A DNA stretch of 64,000 bases from Clusia tigrina. Lineage: Eukaryota; Arthropoda; Insecta; Diptera; Clusiidae. Both the position numbers and the translations under genes were made by a program. The stretch is taken from NCBI GenBank assembly GCA_920105625.2, contig OV050031.1, positions 214,761,194-214,825,193 on the forward strand. The letters run 5' to 3'. This document shows positions 1-10,760 of this stretch, piece by piece (position 1 is the stretch's first letter; every line of letters begins with the position of its first letter). The notes beneath the pieces are model-generated. The model saw only the letters and a list, made by a program, of their open reading frames with translations. It was not told the DNA's origin and made no database searches.

Positions 1-85
1 CGTGGTATCACAACGGGCCATTAAGTGTGCTTAAGTGTACTTTTGGTGAACTAAGCTGCCCCTCCTACCTACCTACCTACCTACA
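1..85 (+). mobile_element. LINE 3' end with (CCTA)n tail, truncated by window edge
   Basis: This is the 3' untranslated end of a non-LTR retrotransposon, ending in a CCTA/CTAC tetranucleotide tail at about 61-85. The identification rests on a second, closely similar copy at about 29640-29735. There the same sequence (a GTGGTAT motif, GGGCCATTA, then GCTGCC and the tail) follows a recognisable LINE carboxy-terminal coding remnant. The coding part of this copy would lie left of the window. Confidence 0.7.
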
Positions 86-1585
86 GTAGGTCGCACATAT
101 CTTACCTGAAGATCACATCACAAAGCAATAGAATGAAATAGGGGATTATATAAAAATGTAATTTCCTCGCTTCTTTTCTGACTTACTATTTAAAGTAAAT
201 AATCAGCCGCAGCTCACAGGACCATTTGTTATATTCTCACCAATATTTCAACTCAAGCGATTGGCATTAGGCATACCTGAAATTGTCATTGGATCCCAGG
301 GAAGGACCATCTTACGAGCTCATAATAGACTATGTATGAGTATAAGTGTTCCAGCATATTTACGCGTTCACTTTAATTACTCGCAGCCCGTTGAAAGTCT
401 TCTGTAAATCCGCAGACACGCACCTCTCGCAACCCTGTTAATCCTTTATTGCTACTACTTAATTCTAAATTGCACTTAACGTGGCATCCTTTTGGCCCGC
501 ATCTCAGCTAACTATGCACACGTCTGCGCTCTGAGCAAAGATTGGCCCTAATGGTGTCTTTTAACCCATAATCATTTGTTATTTTATTGCCTCGTATATT
601 TTGCATTCTTCGACAATTGCTCGCCATGGTGCGAGTGGTATACATGCGAGTATTTTGCAAAGGGATTATCTGAGAAATACTCGTATTTACCTTAATAATA
701 GAGATACTGCGTCATGCCGTTTATAAGCGCCATTAAATAACATCTTCGTTATGTGCCGGACGGGGAGCGACCTGTCCCGTCCCGTACCGATTTTATGCTG
801 TTCTCCTTTGAGAGCCTCGACAAGGACAGCAACGCACAGCCACCTGGCTGAGTGTGCATCCTTCGCCAAGTGTGGTAGTGGTGCCTTTATTTACAATACA
901 TCAGTTTTATTTGCCCTTAGTTGAGGTTCTTCGCTGCATACTTGCATTCCACCTTCTGGTCAAGTCGATGGATGTGTAATGCGCCACTCACTCACGGCTT
1001 GATTAGTATTCACGCCGCGGCGCCTGCATATTGTGTGTGCTCCATTTTATTATTGGCTATTTTATATTTTTCACTTATGTTTAAACTGAGCTAAAGATCT
1101 TTGCGTTTTATGCTAATCGTAAAACCACCACCAAGGAGGAAGGAGCGGGTCATATCAGAGAACTCTCGGACAATGTTTCAATACAATGTTTCAGCCTCTG
1201 TGTACTGATATTGAGAGTGTTCTAGAGTATGTGTGGTGGGGCAGGGTGAAACACCAATTTGCAGACTTTAGGGTGTACGTGAGTCTGACAGAGGCGCGAG
1301 GGTGTTTATTCAAAGAAAACAGTAATAGAAATTTATGTTTCGAGAGACACAGCATTAAGGATCGTCATTCTAGACACTACGGGGATAGATATAGAAAAGT
1401 CAAGAAACTCTTCAGATACATTGAGAGGCTCTAAAATATTGTAGAATGTCTTACTACAAACATATGATTTAATATTGTTCCAGAGATATTTAATTCAGTG
1501 ATTTTCAAAGATGGGTTTAATATACAAGAACGCTGAAGGCCTCAAAAGTTGTATGTAATGTCTTTAAGGCACCGAGAATGCCTGA
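86..1585. other. Intergenic/intronic DNA, no gene seen
   Basis: AT-rich single-copy-looking sequence. Only short ORFs without recognisable domains occur; the longest is about 80 codons at 1186-1434. No RNA gene or transposon end was recognised. Confidence 0.5.
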
Positions 1586-1589
1586 ACTG

Positions 1590-2260
1590 GAGAGCGAAGT
1601 AGTTGTGTTTAAATATACTCCTAATCCTTAAGATCTATTGTTTTTAATTCTTAGCTATAAGACGGTATATTCTTCCTCTAATTATTGAGATATTCATGAG
1701 CCTTTAGAGTTTTATATTGAACCATGCCTACCTACCACCAACAATAATCGAGACGATAAATTCAACTTCTCTCCTAAACGTAATTCGAAACTTCGCTACC
1801 TAAAGGTCGATCTGCTAAAGAAAGAAGTTAGTTTAAAGTACTACTATTCTTAGGGATCTTTTGATTTTAATTTTTATCTCTGTTCTATTGCAACATCCTT
1901 CCTGAAATTATTGGAATATTCATGGGTCCTTTGAGTTTAAATTCGACCATCAATAATGGGTAATATATATTCAACTTCTCTCCTAAACCTTGTTGGAAAC
2001 TTCGCTACTTAAAGGTCGATCTGCTAAAGAAAGAAGTTAGTTTAAATATATTCCTCTTCTTAGGGATCTTCTGATTTCAAATCTACAGTCTCTCTTTTAT
2101 CGCAACATTCTTACTGAAATTATTTAGATATTCATGAGCCCTTGGAGTATAAATTTGAACCATGCCTATCTACCATCAATAATATATATAACATATATTT
2201 AACTTCTCTCGTAAACTGAATTCGAAATTGCCCTGGTTAAAGATCGATCGACATTTAATT
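1590..2260. repeat. Degenerate tandem array, ~210-bp unit
   Basis: Three to four diverged copies of a unit of roughly 209-228 bp. Landmarks recur in order: TTAGGGATCTT, a GAAATTATT..ATATTCATG block, an ACCATC..AATAAT block, CAACTTCTCTC and TAAAGGTCGATCTG. The last landmark starts at 1801, 2010 and, more diverged, at 2238. The first copy (from about 1590) is the most decayed. It has no coding potential and looks like an old local satellite. Confidence 0.75.
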
Positions 2261-4294
2261 CCTGGATTGAGGAAACGCATCAGACCGGGCGGTAAAGGTA
2301 ACGTTATTGATATAAACTAAGAGACTGAATTTTTGTATGGTTTGCTCTGCATTGTAATGAAAGCTATGAAAGTATTCTCGCCTTCACCTTGTGGTCTTCG
2401 GTTCGTATCGGGCAGGGTCTACTAATATTAATAGATAAACGCATACATAGTTCTAGATGAACCTGATTCAAATGTAAATGAGTAATCCACTTGGATCAAT
2501 ACAACTATGACGCAACTAGGTATCGTATCTTTAATTAGTGGAATTAGAGCTCGAATTGTTAATTAGTGGAATTAGAACTCGAATTGTTAATTAGTGGAAG
2601 TGTTCTAGAGAATATGACTTTATTGTTTCATACTATTTGGGGTCATCTACAAAGGTCAAGTGGAATATTTTGTAAATGATTGGAATTAATGCAGATTTTT
2701 GTACTGACATATTTTAATGAAATTAATGAATTAAATTCCAATTTCATAAATTTCAGGAGAAAATATTGCATAAGTCATATCGGGAATGGTTCAGAAATGA
2801 GCACAGACTATTCCAAATGTTGACCGTAATAGTCACATGACGATTCCATTATTCCCAACACTCAATTAACAACACTTCAAAATTAAATTTAAAATTTGTC
2901 CAGAATTTTAATCTCCTTTTTTTAATTTTACTCACCTTATTTGATTATTTATTTTATTAATATTATTAAATTTCATTTAATTAAAAATTTAGAATAAAAA
3001 ATTGTTCCCTTCTTGATCAAAGCTATTTTTAAAGAATTTTCAGGCATAATTCCCCTACAAAGTATTTGTGGAGACTAAAATTTCCACTCGCATTTGAACG
3101 AAATCTCCTTTAAATATCGCTAAAAAAATGTTCCTATAAATGAATATGAAACATCGTTGAACTTCACCGTTTTAAGCCCAACGTAAAACTAAACTCTTGC
3201 GCCTGGCCTGGTCATAACTCGTTATTTCAGTTGCGGAACTTCTTCTGAAAATGAGAAGTTCACTTATTTGGCTGCAACACTGAACTGTGGCACTGTTGCA
3301 GCAACGCTTATACCAAGATATACAGCTCAGTCAGGCGAACTGCGTCGGTCATTCAGTGTGTGATGTTTCCTCGCAGCACAGTTGTATAGTAAACAATGTG
3401 GATACCATCCAAGTTGATGCTGCGAGTTGCAACCACATCAATTTCTCTTATATTGCCTTGCACTATGAGTGAAACTATGAGTGGCATCTGAGTTTGATTA
3501 ACAAAGAGAAATATTGTGGGCTTAGTTACTTGGTTTAGCTCTTGAAGTGTGTGAGCTTCGTTGGTAGAGTCTAGGAGTTCAGATAAAAGTAGTGTGGAAC
3601 TTTCAACGTTGCTCTGTTAAAAACAGCTTCTTCAATGCACTCTTCTGCTTGTTGCCTTTCATAGACAGACTGTGCCTCCTCATGCAGCAAGTTTTCTTTG
3701 GCAACTTTATTACATATTTCTCTTTATTACTGTGTAGTTCTTCGTTATGCCTTCGCTAGCTTTACAACAGTTGCCTTCAACTCTTTGCCTGTTAACTGGG
3801 ATCTAATTAGATGCTCTGTGATCATGAGCTTGAACTTCGTGATCATTAGTATTATGTTAACATAATCATCAAAAGCAGATGAAGATTATCTTAACATAGA
3901 TCGTCGTCAACTGTAAATAGCAGTAACAGCAGAGCCATTATAGCTCGGGTATGTCCCTGGTAACAGCCTGCCTGAACTTAACAGTTCTGTCAGCGTCTGT
4001 ATAGATTTGGAGAACTTTACAGCGCTGTTATGTGGGCAAAATTTGGGGAATGTATTGAGGAAATAGCTGAGGATTTGCCGGGAGGAGTAATTGAAGTGGT
4101 GATATCTTAAATCAATTAAAACACATCGTTTCATTTGCAATTTTCTCAATAGTAATTTCCCATCAATTTCGTGTTTTACTTATACTCCTATTTCTCATAC
4201 AGTGTCTGAAAATCATCCCTAAGTAAATTGCTCGTTGAGGCAATGTGAGTGACTGTGAGATGGTGGTAATATTTCCTATGATGTAGGAACTATT
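2261..4294. other. Noncoding AT-rich DNA with a 28-bp repeat and two hairpins
   Basis: No gene recognised. A 28-bp unit (AATTAGTGGAATTAGA.. then CTCGAATTGTT) is repeated about 2.5 times at 2533-2598. Two adjacent perfect hairpin stems lie at 3236-3243/3254-3261 and 3271-3278/3295-3302. Short ORFs such as 3287-3472 have no recognisable domain. Confidence 0.5.
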
Positions 4295-4380
4295 TGGTGT
4301 TTGGTGTGAGACCAGAAGGCACCATCTGGTGTTTGGTGTAATACCAGGCGGCACCATCTGGTGTTTGGTGTGAGACAAGG
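4295..4380. repeat. Tandem repeat, 32-bp unit, ~2.7 copies
   Basis: The unit begins TGGTGTTTGGTGT and continues through ACCAG..GGCACCATC. Copies start at 4295, 4327 and 4359, an exact 32-bp period. It is a short local minisatellite without coding significance. Confidence 0.85.
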
Positions 4381-4551
4381 GTGTTTTGCAGGTACTTTAT
4401 GAAATTCTTCTAATTTTCTTAAGATGCGCCTACATCGATTAAAGTTGGTATATTATTTAAACTGGGCAGGTTACTAGACATCGTGAAGAACGTTGCTTTG
4501 AATGAAAAAACAATTTCTTTTAGATTAATATACTAAGAAAACAGGACCATA

Positions 4552-5828
4552 CGAGGGCGGATTGATATTGAAGCTACCTAAGTAGGAAAAAAACATTTTT
4601 TTTTTTAAAACCGTTTATTTCTCAACATAGTCTCCTTTTACTTCGACACACTTAGTAAGACGATATTCCAACTTTTTTATACCATCGGAATAATACGATT
4701 TCGGGAACCCCTCAAAATACGCGTTAGTTTCGGTAATCACTTCTTCGTTTGAGATGAATCTTTTTCCTGCGAGCCATTTTTTCAAGTTTGGAAACAGGAA
4801 AAAATCACTAGGAGCTAAATCTGGACTATAAGGTGGATGATTAACCAATTCGAAGTGTATTTCACGTAATTTTAGCATCGTATCTAATGCTGTGTGAACC
4901 GGTGCGTTGTCTTGAAGAAAGAACATTTTTTTTATTCTTTAAATGTGGTCGTTTTTCCTTGATTGCATCAATCAATTGATCCAATAATGCACGATAATAC
5001 TTTCCTGTGATTGTGGATCCTTTTTCAAGATAATCGATGAGCAATATTCCGTGTGCATCCCAAACTACAGTGACCATAACCTTGCCAGCCGATTTCACTG
5101 CCTTCGCCTTCTTCGGAGCACTTCCACCAGCTTCCACCCATTGTTTTGATTGATTTTTGGTTTCAGGTGTGTAGTTTCATCAACAGTTATTAATCGACGC
5201 CAAAAATCAACAGGATTACGCTTTATCATGTCCAAACACCGCTGTGAAGTGGTCTGTCTAACTCGTTTTTGTTCGGCACTGAGCAAACGCGGCACCCATC
5301 TTGCCGATAGCTTTTTCATATGCAAATGTTCATGCAAAATGTTGAACACACGTTCATATGATATGCTTACCATTTCAACAATCTCACGCAACTTGACTCG
5401 GCGATCATTCATAACGATATCGAGGATTTTCTTGATATTTTCTTCAGTAACCACCTCTTTTGGCCTTCCTGTTGATGGTATTGTTGCAGTGCTTGTTCGG
5501 CCGCGTTTAAATTCAGCAATCCAATATTTTACCATGTAATCTGACGGAGCAGACTCACCGTAATGTTTATCGAGCTTTTCTTGTGTCTCTTTCGCCGTTT
5601 TCCCATTCAACTAATAGTGTTTAATCACTGCACGAAATTCGCTTTTTTCCATTTTTCAAGAAACATAAAAGTTGCTTACTTCAAACGACTACAACAAATA
5701 AACTAATCGATGAATTTGGGTGAAATTTTAACAGCTGACGTTTGACAGATCGCGATTTCTAAAAAAAAAAGTTTTTGTGTTTGTGCTGCCATCTAGCGCT
5801 AGGTAGCTTCAATATCAATCCGCCCTCG
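4552..5828 (-). mobile_element. Mariner element, irritans-like, full length with intact ends
   Basis: A 1277-bp mariner-type DNA transposon flanked by TA on both sides (4550-4551 and 5829-5830), the expected target duplication. The two ends form inverted repeats identical over 29 bp (4552-4580 and 5800-5828), beginning CGAGGGCGGATTG. The transposase gene runs on the minus strand and is broken, so the copy is non-autonomous. Perfect ends with a decayed gene suggest it could have been moved in trans by a relative, or that the ends happen to have escaped mutation. Family placement comes from the transposase motifs. Confidence 0.93.
4615..5652 (-). pseudogene. Broken mariner transposase (DD34D family)
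   Basis: Remnant of a roughly 345-residue cut-and-paste transposase. It is read from an ATG at 5652 to a TAA at 4615, spread over three minus-strand frames. Visible pieces are an amino-terminal helix-turn-helix region with SGRP-like linker (TGRPKEVV), the motif WVPRLLS, the first catalytic Asp in ITVDET, the second in FLQDNAPVHTA, and the third in YSPDLAPSDFFLFP. The reading frame has an early in-frame TAG about 13 codons in, a small deletion right after VDET that removes the conserved Trp region, and frameshifts near 5130 and in the A-run near 4926-4935. It cannot make active enzyme. The sequence style matches the irritans subfamily, judged from memory of family features. Confidence 0.93.
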
Positions 5829-6190
5829 TATATAAAATAGGTATTTCCACTGATGAGTCGCTCAACGGGATCGTATCTCATATTTATGTAGATGGGGCTT
5901 GGTTCATTATTTATGGTAAAATCGAGATAAGTTACATGACTGACGAGGGCAGTTTCCTCGTCTAAATTTCTATGGTCTCAATCAAGTGCTTCGCTTCAGT
6001 GCGTGTCATTGTGGGTTCTAGTTAGGCCATAAATTATATGCGACAGAAAGGTAGATACCTTGCTAAAGTACTGTCCATTGCACGACATTTGAACTAAAAG
6101 GAGAGCAGTTATTGCGTCTGAAGTGACAGTATGTTTGTGTCATTGGTACAAATATGAGCATAGAATGAAGAACTTAGTGTTGTTTTAAAC
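5829..6190. other. Noncoding spacer
   Basis: Sequence between two transposon remnants. No gene, repeat or RNA was recognised, although part may belong to the decayed element that follows. Confidence 0.4.
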
Positions 6191-6397
6191 TTGGCGTACC
6201 TTTTTACCGAAACGTGTAAGTTTTTGAACCAAGTGTATGGTGATGATATTTTATCCCGTGGCAGAGTTCATGAGTGTGCTACATGGTTTAAAAAAGCTCT
6301 AGAGGACATAAATGATGACCTACATGTTGGCGAACCGACATCCGAGATCACCGCAGATTCTATCAGAACCGTGCGTGAATTCGTCGAAGATCAATAG
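6191..6397 (+). pseudogene. Mariner-type transposase, amino-terminal fragment
   Basis: About 68 codons, without an ATG in a convincing position. They read like the DNA-binding helix-turn-helix part of a mariner transposase: CKFLNQVYGDDILSRGRVHE, then NDDLHVGEP and ITADSIRTVREFVED. The catalytic two-thirds is absent. A related fragment, sharing the HVGxPxSxITADSI stretch, lies on the minus strand at about 36110-36310. The two therefore probably derive from one old family, different from the mariners at 4.5 and 8 kb. Confidence 0.6.
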
Positions 6398-7887
6398 ATG
6401 TAAATTTTGTAGTGTAAAAATCGCGGGAACTGCGAATAGACAGCTTCGAAAATATTTTTATATTTATTAAAGTGAGAAATATTGTTTATTGTGTGAGAAA
6501 TATTCGAGTGGAAAAAAATCCAGTTTTTTCTTATAGGGATCAAGATAATTTTGGTACCCTACTCCTGATAAATTCTTTAATCTCTGACGAAATCATACTC
6601 TGAATCCAAAGCACTAAAAAGGATCCCACAGTATTTTCACAGGTAACTACAAACGATATGTAGCCTTTAACGCAACGACCCTAAGAATCGCCACAATAAA
6701 ATTTTATAGTGAACTGGAATAAACTCGTGCTTTAATAAAAGAAAATACAGCAATTCACTTAAACAATTTATAGGCTAATTAAATTGATTAGTCATAGTAG
6801 TCTTTTGAAGCAGCTCAAAAAGGAATGTAAAAGAAAGAGATATCGAAAGTGAACCTTTGGAATATGAAATTTTCTCACATACAAACACATACATGCACCC
6901 GCCCATAGGCCCTCACACACCCTCAAACACCCACAAACACCCACAAACACACACATACATAATCATAAGTGCCATTCCAACAAAGCAAACTTTCAGCAAA
7001 TAAACTTCTTTAATCAAGCGCAAATTTAATGAAAGTGGCAGAGGCGGAATAAAAATGCATCTCTTATTTCCAATGAAACATATCGTAAAAACTTACTCGC
7101 TTGATGGGTCGCAAAGTTCATGATGTTACTCGATAGCCGTGGGAATCCAGCGCTACCAAATGTAGCCCTCTCAATGCCGCCCGTTGTTTTTATTACAACC
7201 TTTCGCCTATTTGCCTAATTTCAGTTTCGGCTGGCCAGGAAAGTGAGTGAATGAGTACGAAAGTGTAAAGTGCTAAAATGGAACCGAACAACACCGGCAA
7301 CGAAGGCTGAGGAAAAAAATCGGTTTCTACTCTTCAACTTAATCGACTATTAAAGGGGCCATGCGCAAAGGGACCAAAAAAAAAAGTCTTCGACCTTTTC
7401 AAGATTGCTGCCCATGAACTTTTACTTTTTGTTTTTCCAATCAATGCTGCGCATGCGTTGCTGGAGGGGTTTCATGTATAGGGAAAATATTTATAGGTTT
7501 ATCTGTACAAAAAGAGCAGATTAATTTGTAGTATAATGAAATAAATATTTTAATAGAAGCACCACCTTAAGTGTGTTTGTTCCAGTTTTATAAGCTGAGG
7601 TAAAGAATGCTGGTGAAAAATAGGCCATAATTATAGTAGAAGAAACATTTATTTTCGAGGGTAAACAAGTCGTGAAATAATTTGTGGCAGAAACGTTGTC
7701 AAGTGAGGGCCCTAAAACATAGAATATTATATAGTCCAACAGGCATTTCATCATCATCATTGTTGACTCGACGGTCCTAATTAAACTTTGGCCTCCCAAC
7801 AATAGCCATTTGAGGTCCTCAGATATACCGGAATACGGAAGCTTATGATGAATTTATTATTGAAAAATCGACTTAACATCATTAACA
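6398..7887. other. Noncoding DNA with a CA-rich tract
   Basis: No gene recognised. A CA/CCCACAAA-rich simple tract occupies about 6885-6965. The rest is AT-rich, with short ORFs only. Confidence 0.5.
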
Positions 7888-8637
7888 GTGGAGAATGATT
7901 CGTCTTTGTCGGTTGGTTTTACGAATTTCTCCGCAGACTTTCGGCAAACAAATGGTCGTGTACCACTCAGAATTGACCGTCCTACGTTGCTAAAGCGGAA
8001 CAGGGGCCACATGACCCATTCTGCCGAAGAAACAGGCGACCATTTGCTTCGCTGTGCTTCTTTCATGAACAACTTTTGTTGGATTTAGCTCGTCTTAGCA
8101 TACCCACACGGTCGATTGTTGTTTTGTTTCCGTCTCATACGCATATATCCATGATTCGTCACCTGTCACTATTTTATACACGTCTTTTGAAGCACCACGG
8201 TCGGACTTTTTAAACATTTCCTTACACCAATTGACACGAGCCATTTTTTGAGCGATTGGCAAGTTATGCGGGATCCAACGCGAACAAATCTTTTCTAAAG
8301 CCAAATGTTCATGCAATATTGAATGTATGGAAGTGGAAGTAATGCCCAAGGTGTCCTCTATCTCACGATATGTCACATGACGATCTAGCATTATCAGTTC
8401 ACGCACTGCATCGATGTTTTGTGGCACAACAACGGATTTTGGACGACCTTCACGGAGTTCGTCGGCGACCGAACTACGACCACGATTGAATTCACTATAC
8501 CTGCGATATACTGTGGTTTTTGATGGTGCTTTATCGCCATACAAAGAACTGAGTTCATCGACACATTCCTGTAGAGGTAATCCACGTCGAAAGTTGTGAA
8601 AAATAATCCAACGAAAACCTTCTCTTGAAATTTCCAT
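7888..8637 (-). pseudogene. Mariner transposase (second family), truncated
   Basis: It starts at the ATG at 8637 and is open for 180 codons to a TAA at 8095-8097. Visible features are two amino-terminal helix-turn-helix stretches, the linker REGRPKSVVV, the WIPHNL motif, and the first catalytic Asp in VTGDESWIYAYE, followed by STVWVC and the stop. Coding homology continues past the stop on the same strand (DELNPTKVVH, ACFFGRMGHV) and into a second frame, then breaks near 7888. The second and third catalytic positions are lost. The TAA after VWVC also occurs at the same position in the 29.9-kb copy. Confidence 0.9.
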
Positions 8638-8811
8638 TTTTTGGCCAAATTGGTTTTCTTAACTCACTGTAAACAAAACAAATAGCACTTGTACATCAAC
8701 ACGTTGTGAGTACGTTTATGCTAAAAAATGGTAAACTTTATTATGGTGTTGCTAGATTTTGGCTATTAACATTAGTGTTGCCAGTTCCCAAAATATAAAT
8801 AGTATTCCTCG
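7888..8811 (-). mobile_element. Mariner element (second family), 3' truncated copy
   Basis: The right end carries the family's terminal repeat (the complement of CGAGGAATACTATTTATAT at 8793-8811), followed by TA. Homology to the complete copy at 29860-31132 runs from there down to about 7888. It then stops abruptly inside the transposase region, so the other end and the last part of the gene are missing. The terminal repeat differs slightly from that of the 29.9-kb copy. Confidence 0.88.
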
Positions 8812-8861
8812 TAGGGTTTAAACACCTAAATTATATATGGAAATCTTGGTGAAGCTGAAGG

Positions 8862-9300
8862 TAGGCAAGTAAGGCGGCCGCCCGAAGGTCGCACTTAGGC
8901 CATCATTGACCCCTTGTGTGATACCGTATGAGACACCAGTTCCAATCGCTTTCAAAGGTCCAGCTATTTGGATCTTTTAATGAAGCAGTTGATGGAGCTA
9001 ATTTATATTAAGATTTTTTATTTGAGATGGCTCCCACAGAGTCCAGAAAGTATTCGCCGAGGAAAGTCCTCCATCTGGACAAAGCTGGACACATGCATAA
9101 CAGGTATACAGTAGACTCTTCTTCCTCTTTGACCATGCAACTCCTGTAGAGGCAATTCCCAGCCTACATCCGTGAGTGCCCAGAGTCCAGTGTCCCGTTA
9201 GGACACTAATCACGTACCTTATACTTTCTCTATTTAGAGCCTCTAGGTCCTTAGAGCACTTGACATTTATCGGTCGCTCATTGAGAAATACTTTCAAACG
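8862..9300 (-). mobile_element. LINE carboxy-terminal and 3' end fragment
   Basis: On the minus strand, 9297-8998 encodes the region that follows RNase H in I/LOA-type LINEs. Recognisable parts are CSKDLEALNRESIRYVIS, LTGHWTLGTHGCRLGIAS, and then a decayed Cys-rich segment. Below 8998 comes a typical 3' untranslated end (complement contains CGGTATCACAC.., GGCCTAAGTGCG), finishing near 8862 with a CTTACTTGCCTACC-like tail. The 5' bulk of the element is absent, as usual for truncated LINE copies. A second copy of the same coding region lies at 57.3-57.8 kb. Confidence 0.82.
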
Positions 9301-10030
9301 AATATAATTATTAAGAGCTTAAATGTAAAAACACGCCCACATTCTAGTAGCTAATTTCTTATAAAGACTACTTCTAGCAACACTGAGGCTTATGTTGTTC
9401 TGGATATTTAATTCTCATATAAAAAACTCGTCAATGTGATTCAATTAAAGGAAAGTTAATAAAAACAAAATGGATCAATGAGGGTAATACACAAGTACGT
9501 AATGTAATTGTTAGAAGCGGTTCGTATCGCAACATACCATTCAATACTTACTGAACTTCAGAAAATCAAACAGCTTTTGAGACTCTTTGTGGCCATTTTC
9601 ATATTGGTAGACAATTTGAGTCCTTCAAACTATCAATTAATCCAGCTTCTTTCATTTCCACCCAACAACAATGGTTCTGTCGCACCATCGAACATTTTAC
9701 CTAATCTGTCCCTTCCATTGTTCCACAATAAGAATCACTTGCTACACCTTCAGGTTGCTGCTACTTCTTTTTGAAATCAAGTGCCTATAATATTGGACGA
9801 CCTTTCTAGTAACAGCTTCTTTTAAGTACTTCTGGAGCCGAAAAGTATACCAAACAGTAATATCCCCGAATGTCAGGACTTTCATTGGATTAGTAGCAAG
9901 TTTTTCAAAAAATCTACACCATTTACGAGAATTTGTTTACTAGCCTCAATTTTATCAGTAGGAGTGTTCGAGATAGCCACTGAAATGGAAAATCTTCAAT
10001 CATCTAAGATTTGTGTACCTTATTCATGTG
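9301..10030. other. Noncoding, nothing recognised
   Basis: AT-rich sequence with one 88-codon ORF (9508-9774) that has no recognisable domain and no homologue elsewhere in the window. I see no evidence that it is a gene. Confidence 0.45.
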
Positions 10031-10330
10031 GATATATTACACCTTATGTTCAAAAGTACCCGGAAGTATTCAACAAAACCAAAATGGTATTCATTGATTG
10101 ATATTTTATTCCCTTCAAAGTAATCTCCATGGTAATCATACACAGATTCCAACGCTTCTTCCAATTTTCAAGCACTTTTCATAAGGCGATTTTTCAGCCC
10201 CTTCTGCGCATTCTTCAATATCGCCTCAATCGTCTCTAAATCGTTTTCGCGAAGTGGTAATTAGAGTCGTGGGATCAGCAAAAAGTCAGATGGGGCCATG
10301 TCAGTTGAATAGGGAAGTTGCGAAAGATGT
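10031..10330 (-). pseudogene. Tc1/mariner transposase, carboxy-terminal fragment
   Basis: The minus strand reads in one frame PYSTDMAPSDFLLIPRL, containing the third catalytic Asp of a DD34D transposase. It continues through LPLRENDLETIEAILKNAQ and finally YDYHGDYFEGNKISINEY, the usual carboxy terminus. Two in-frame stops interrupt it. A possible terminal repeat remnant lies at about 10031-10055 (CAAAAGTACCCGGAAGTATT). The upstream part of the gene is missing and the fragment ends next to the tandem array that follows. It belongs to a different family from the other mariners in the window. Confidence 0.82.
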
Positions 10331-10340
10331 GCGAATTAAG

Positions 10341-10760
10341 AGTATTCAAACTGAACTTCCTTGAATTCATCCATTGGCTGCAGAAGACTCAAACTGAACT
10401 TCTTTGAACTCATCCATCGACTGTAGGAGACTCAAACTGAACTTCCTTGAACTCATCGATTGGCTGGAGGAGACTCAAACTGAACTTCCTTGAACTCATC
10501 GATTGGCTGGAGGAGACTCAAACTGAACTTCCTTGAACTCATCCATTGGCTGGAGGAGGCTCAAACTGAACTTCCTTGAACTCATCGATTGGCTGGAGGA
10601 GACTCAAACTGAACTTCCTTGAACTCATCCATTGGCTGTATTAGACTCAAAGTCAACTTCCGTGAACTCATCCATTGACTGTAGAAGACTCAAACTGAAC
10701 TTCTTTGAACTCATCCATTGACTGTAGGAGACTCAAACTGAACTTCCTTGAACTCATTCA
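10341..10760. repeat. Minisatellite, 43-bp unit, ~10 copies
   Basis: The unit contains GACTCAAACTGAACTTC, CTTGAACTCATC and GATTGGCTGGAGGA. The central copies (about 10425-10640) are nearly identical, whereas the outer ones carry a CATCCATTGACTGTAG variant. Homogeneous centre and diverged edges are typical of unequal crossing-over. It directly abuts the transposase fragment on its left. Confidence 0.95.
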
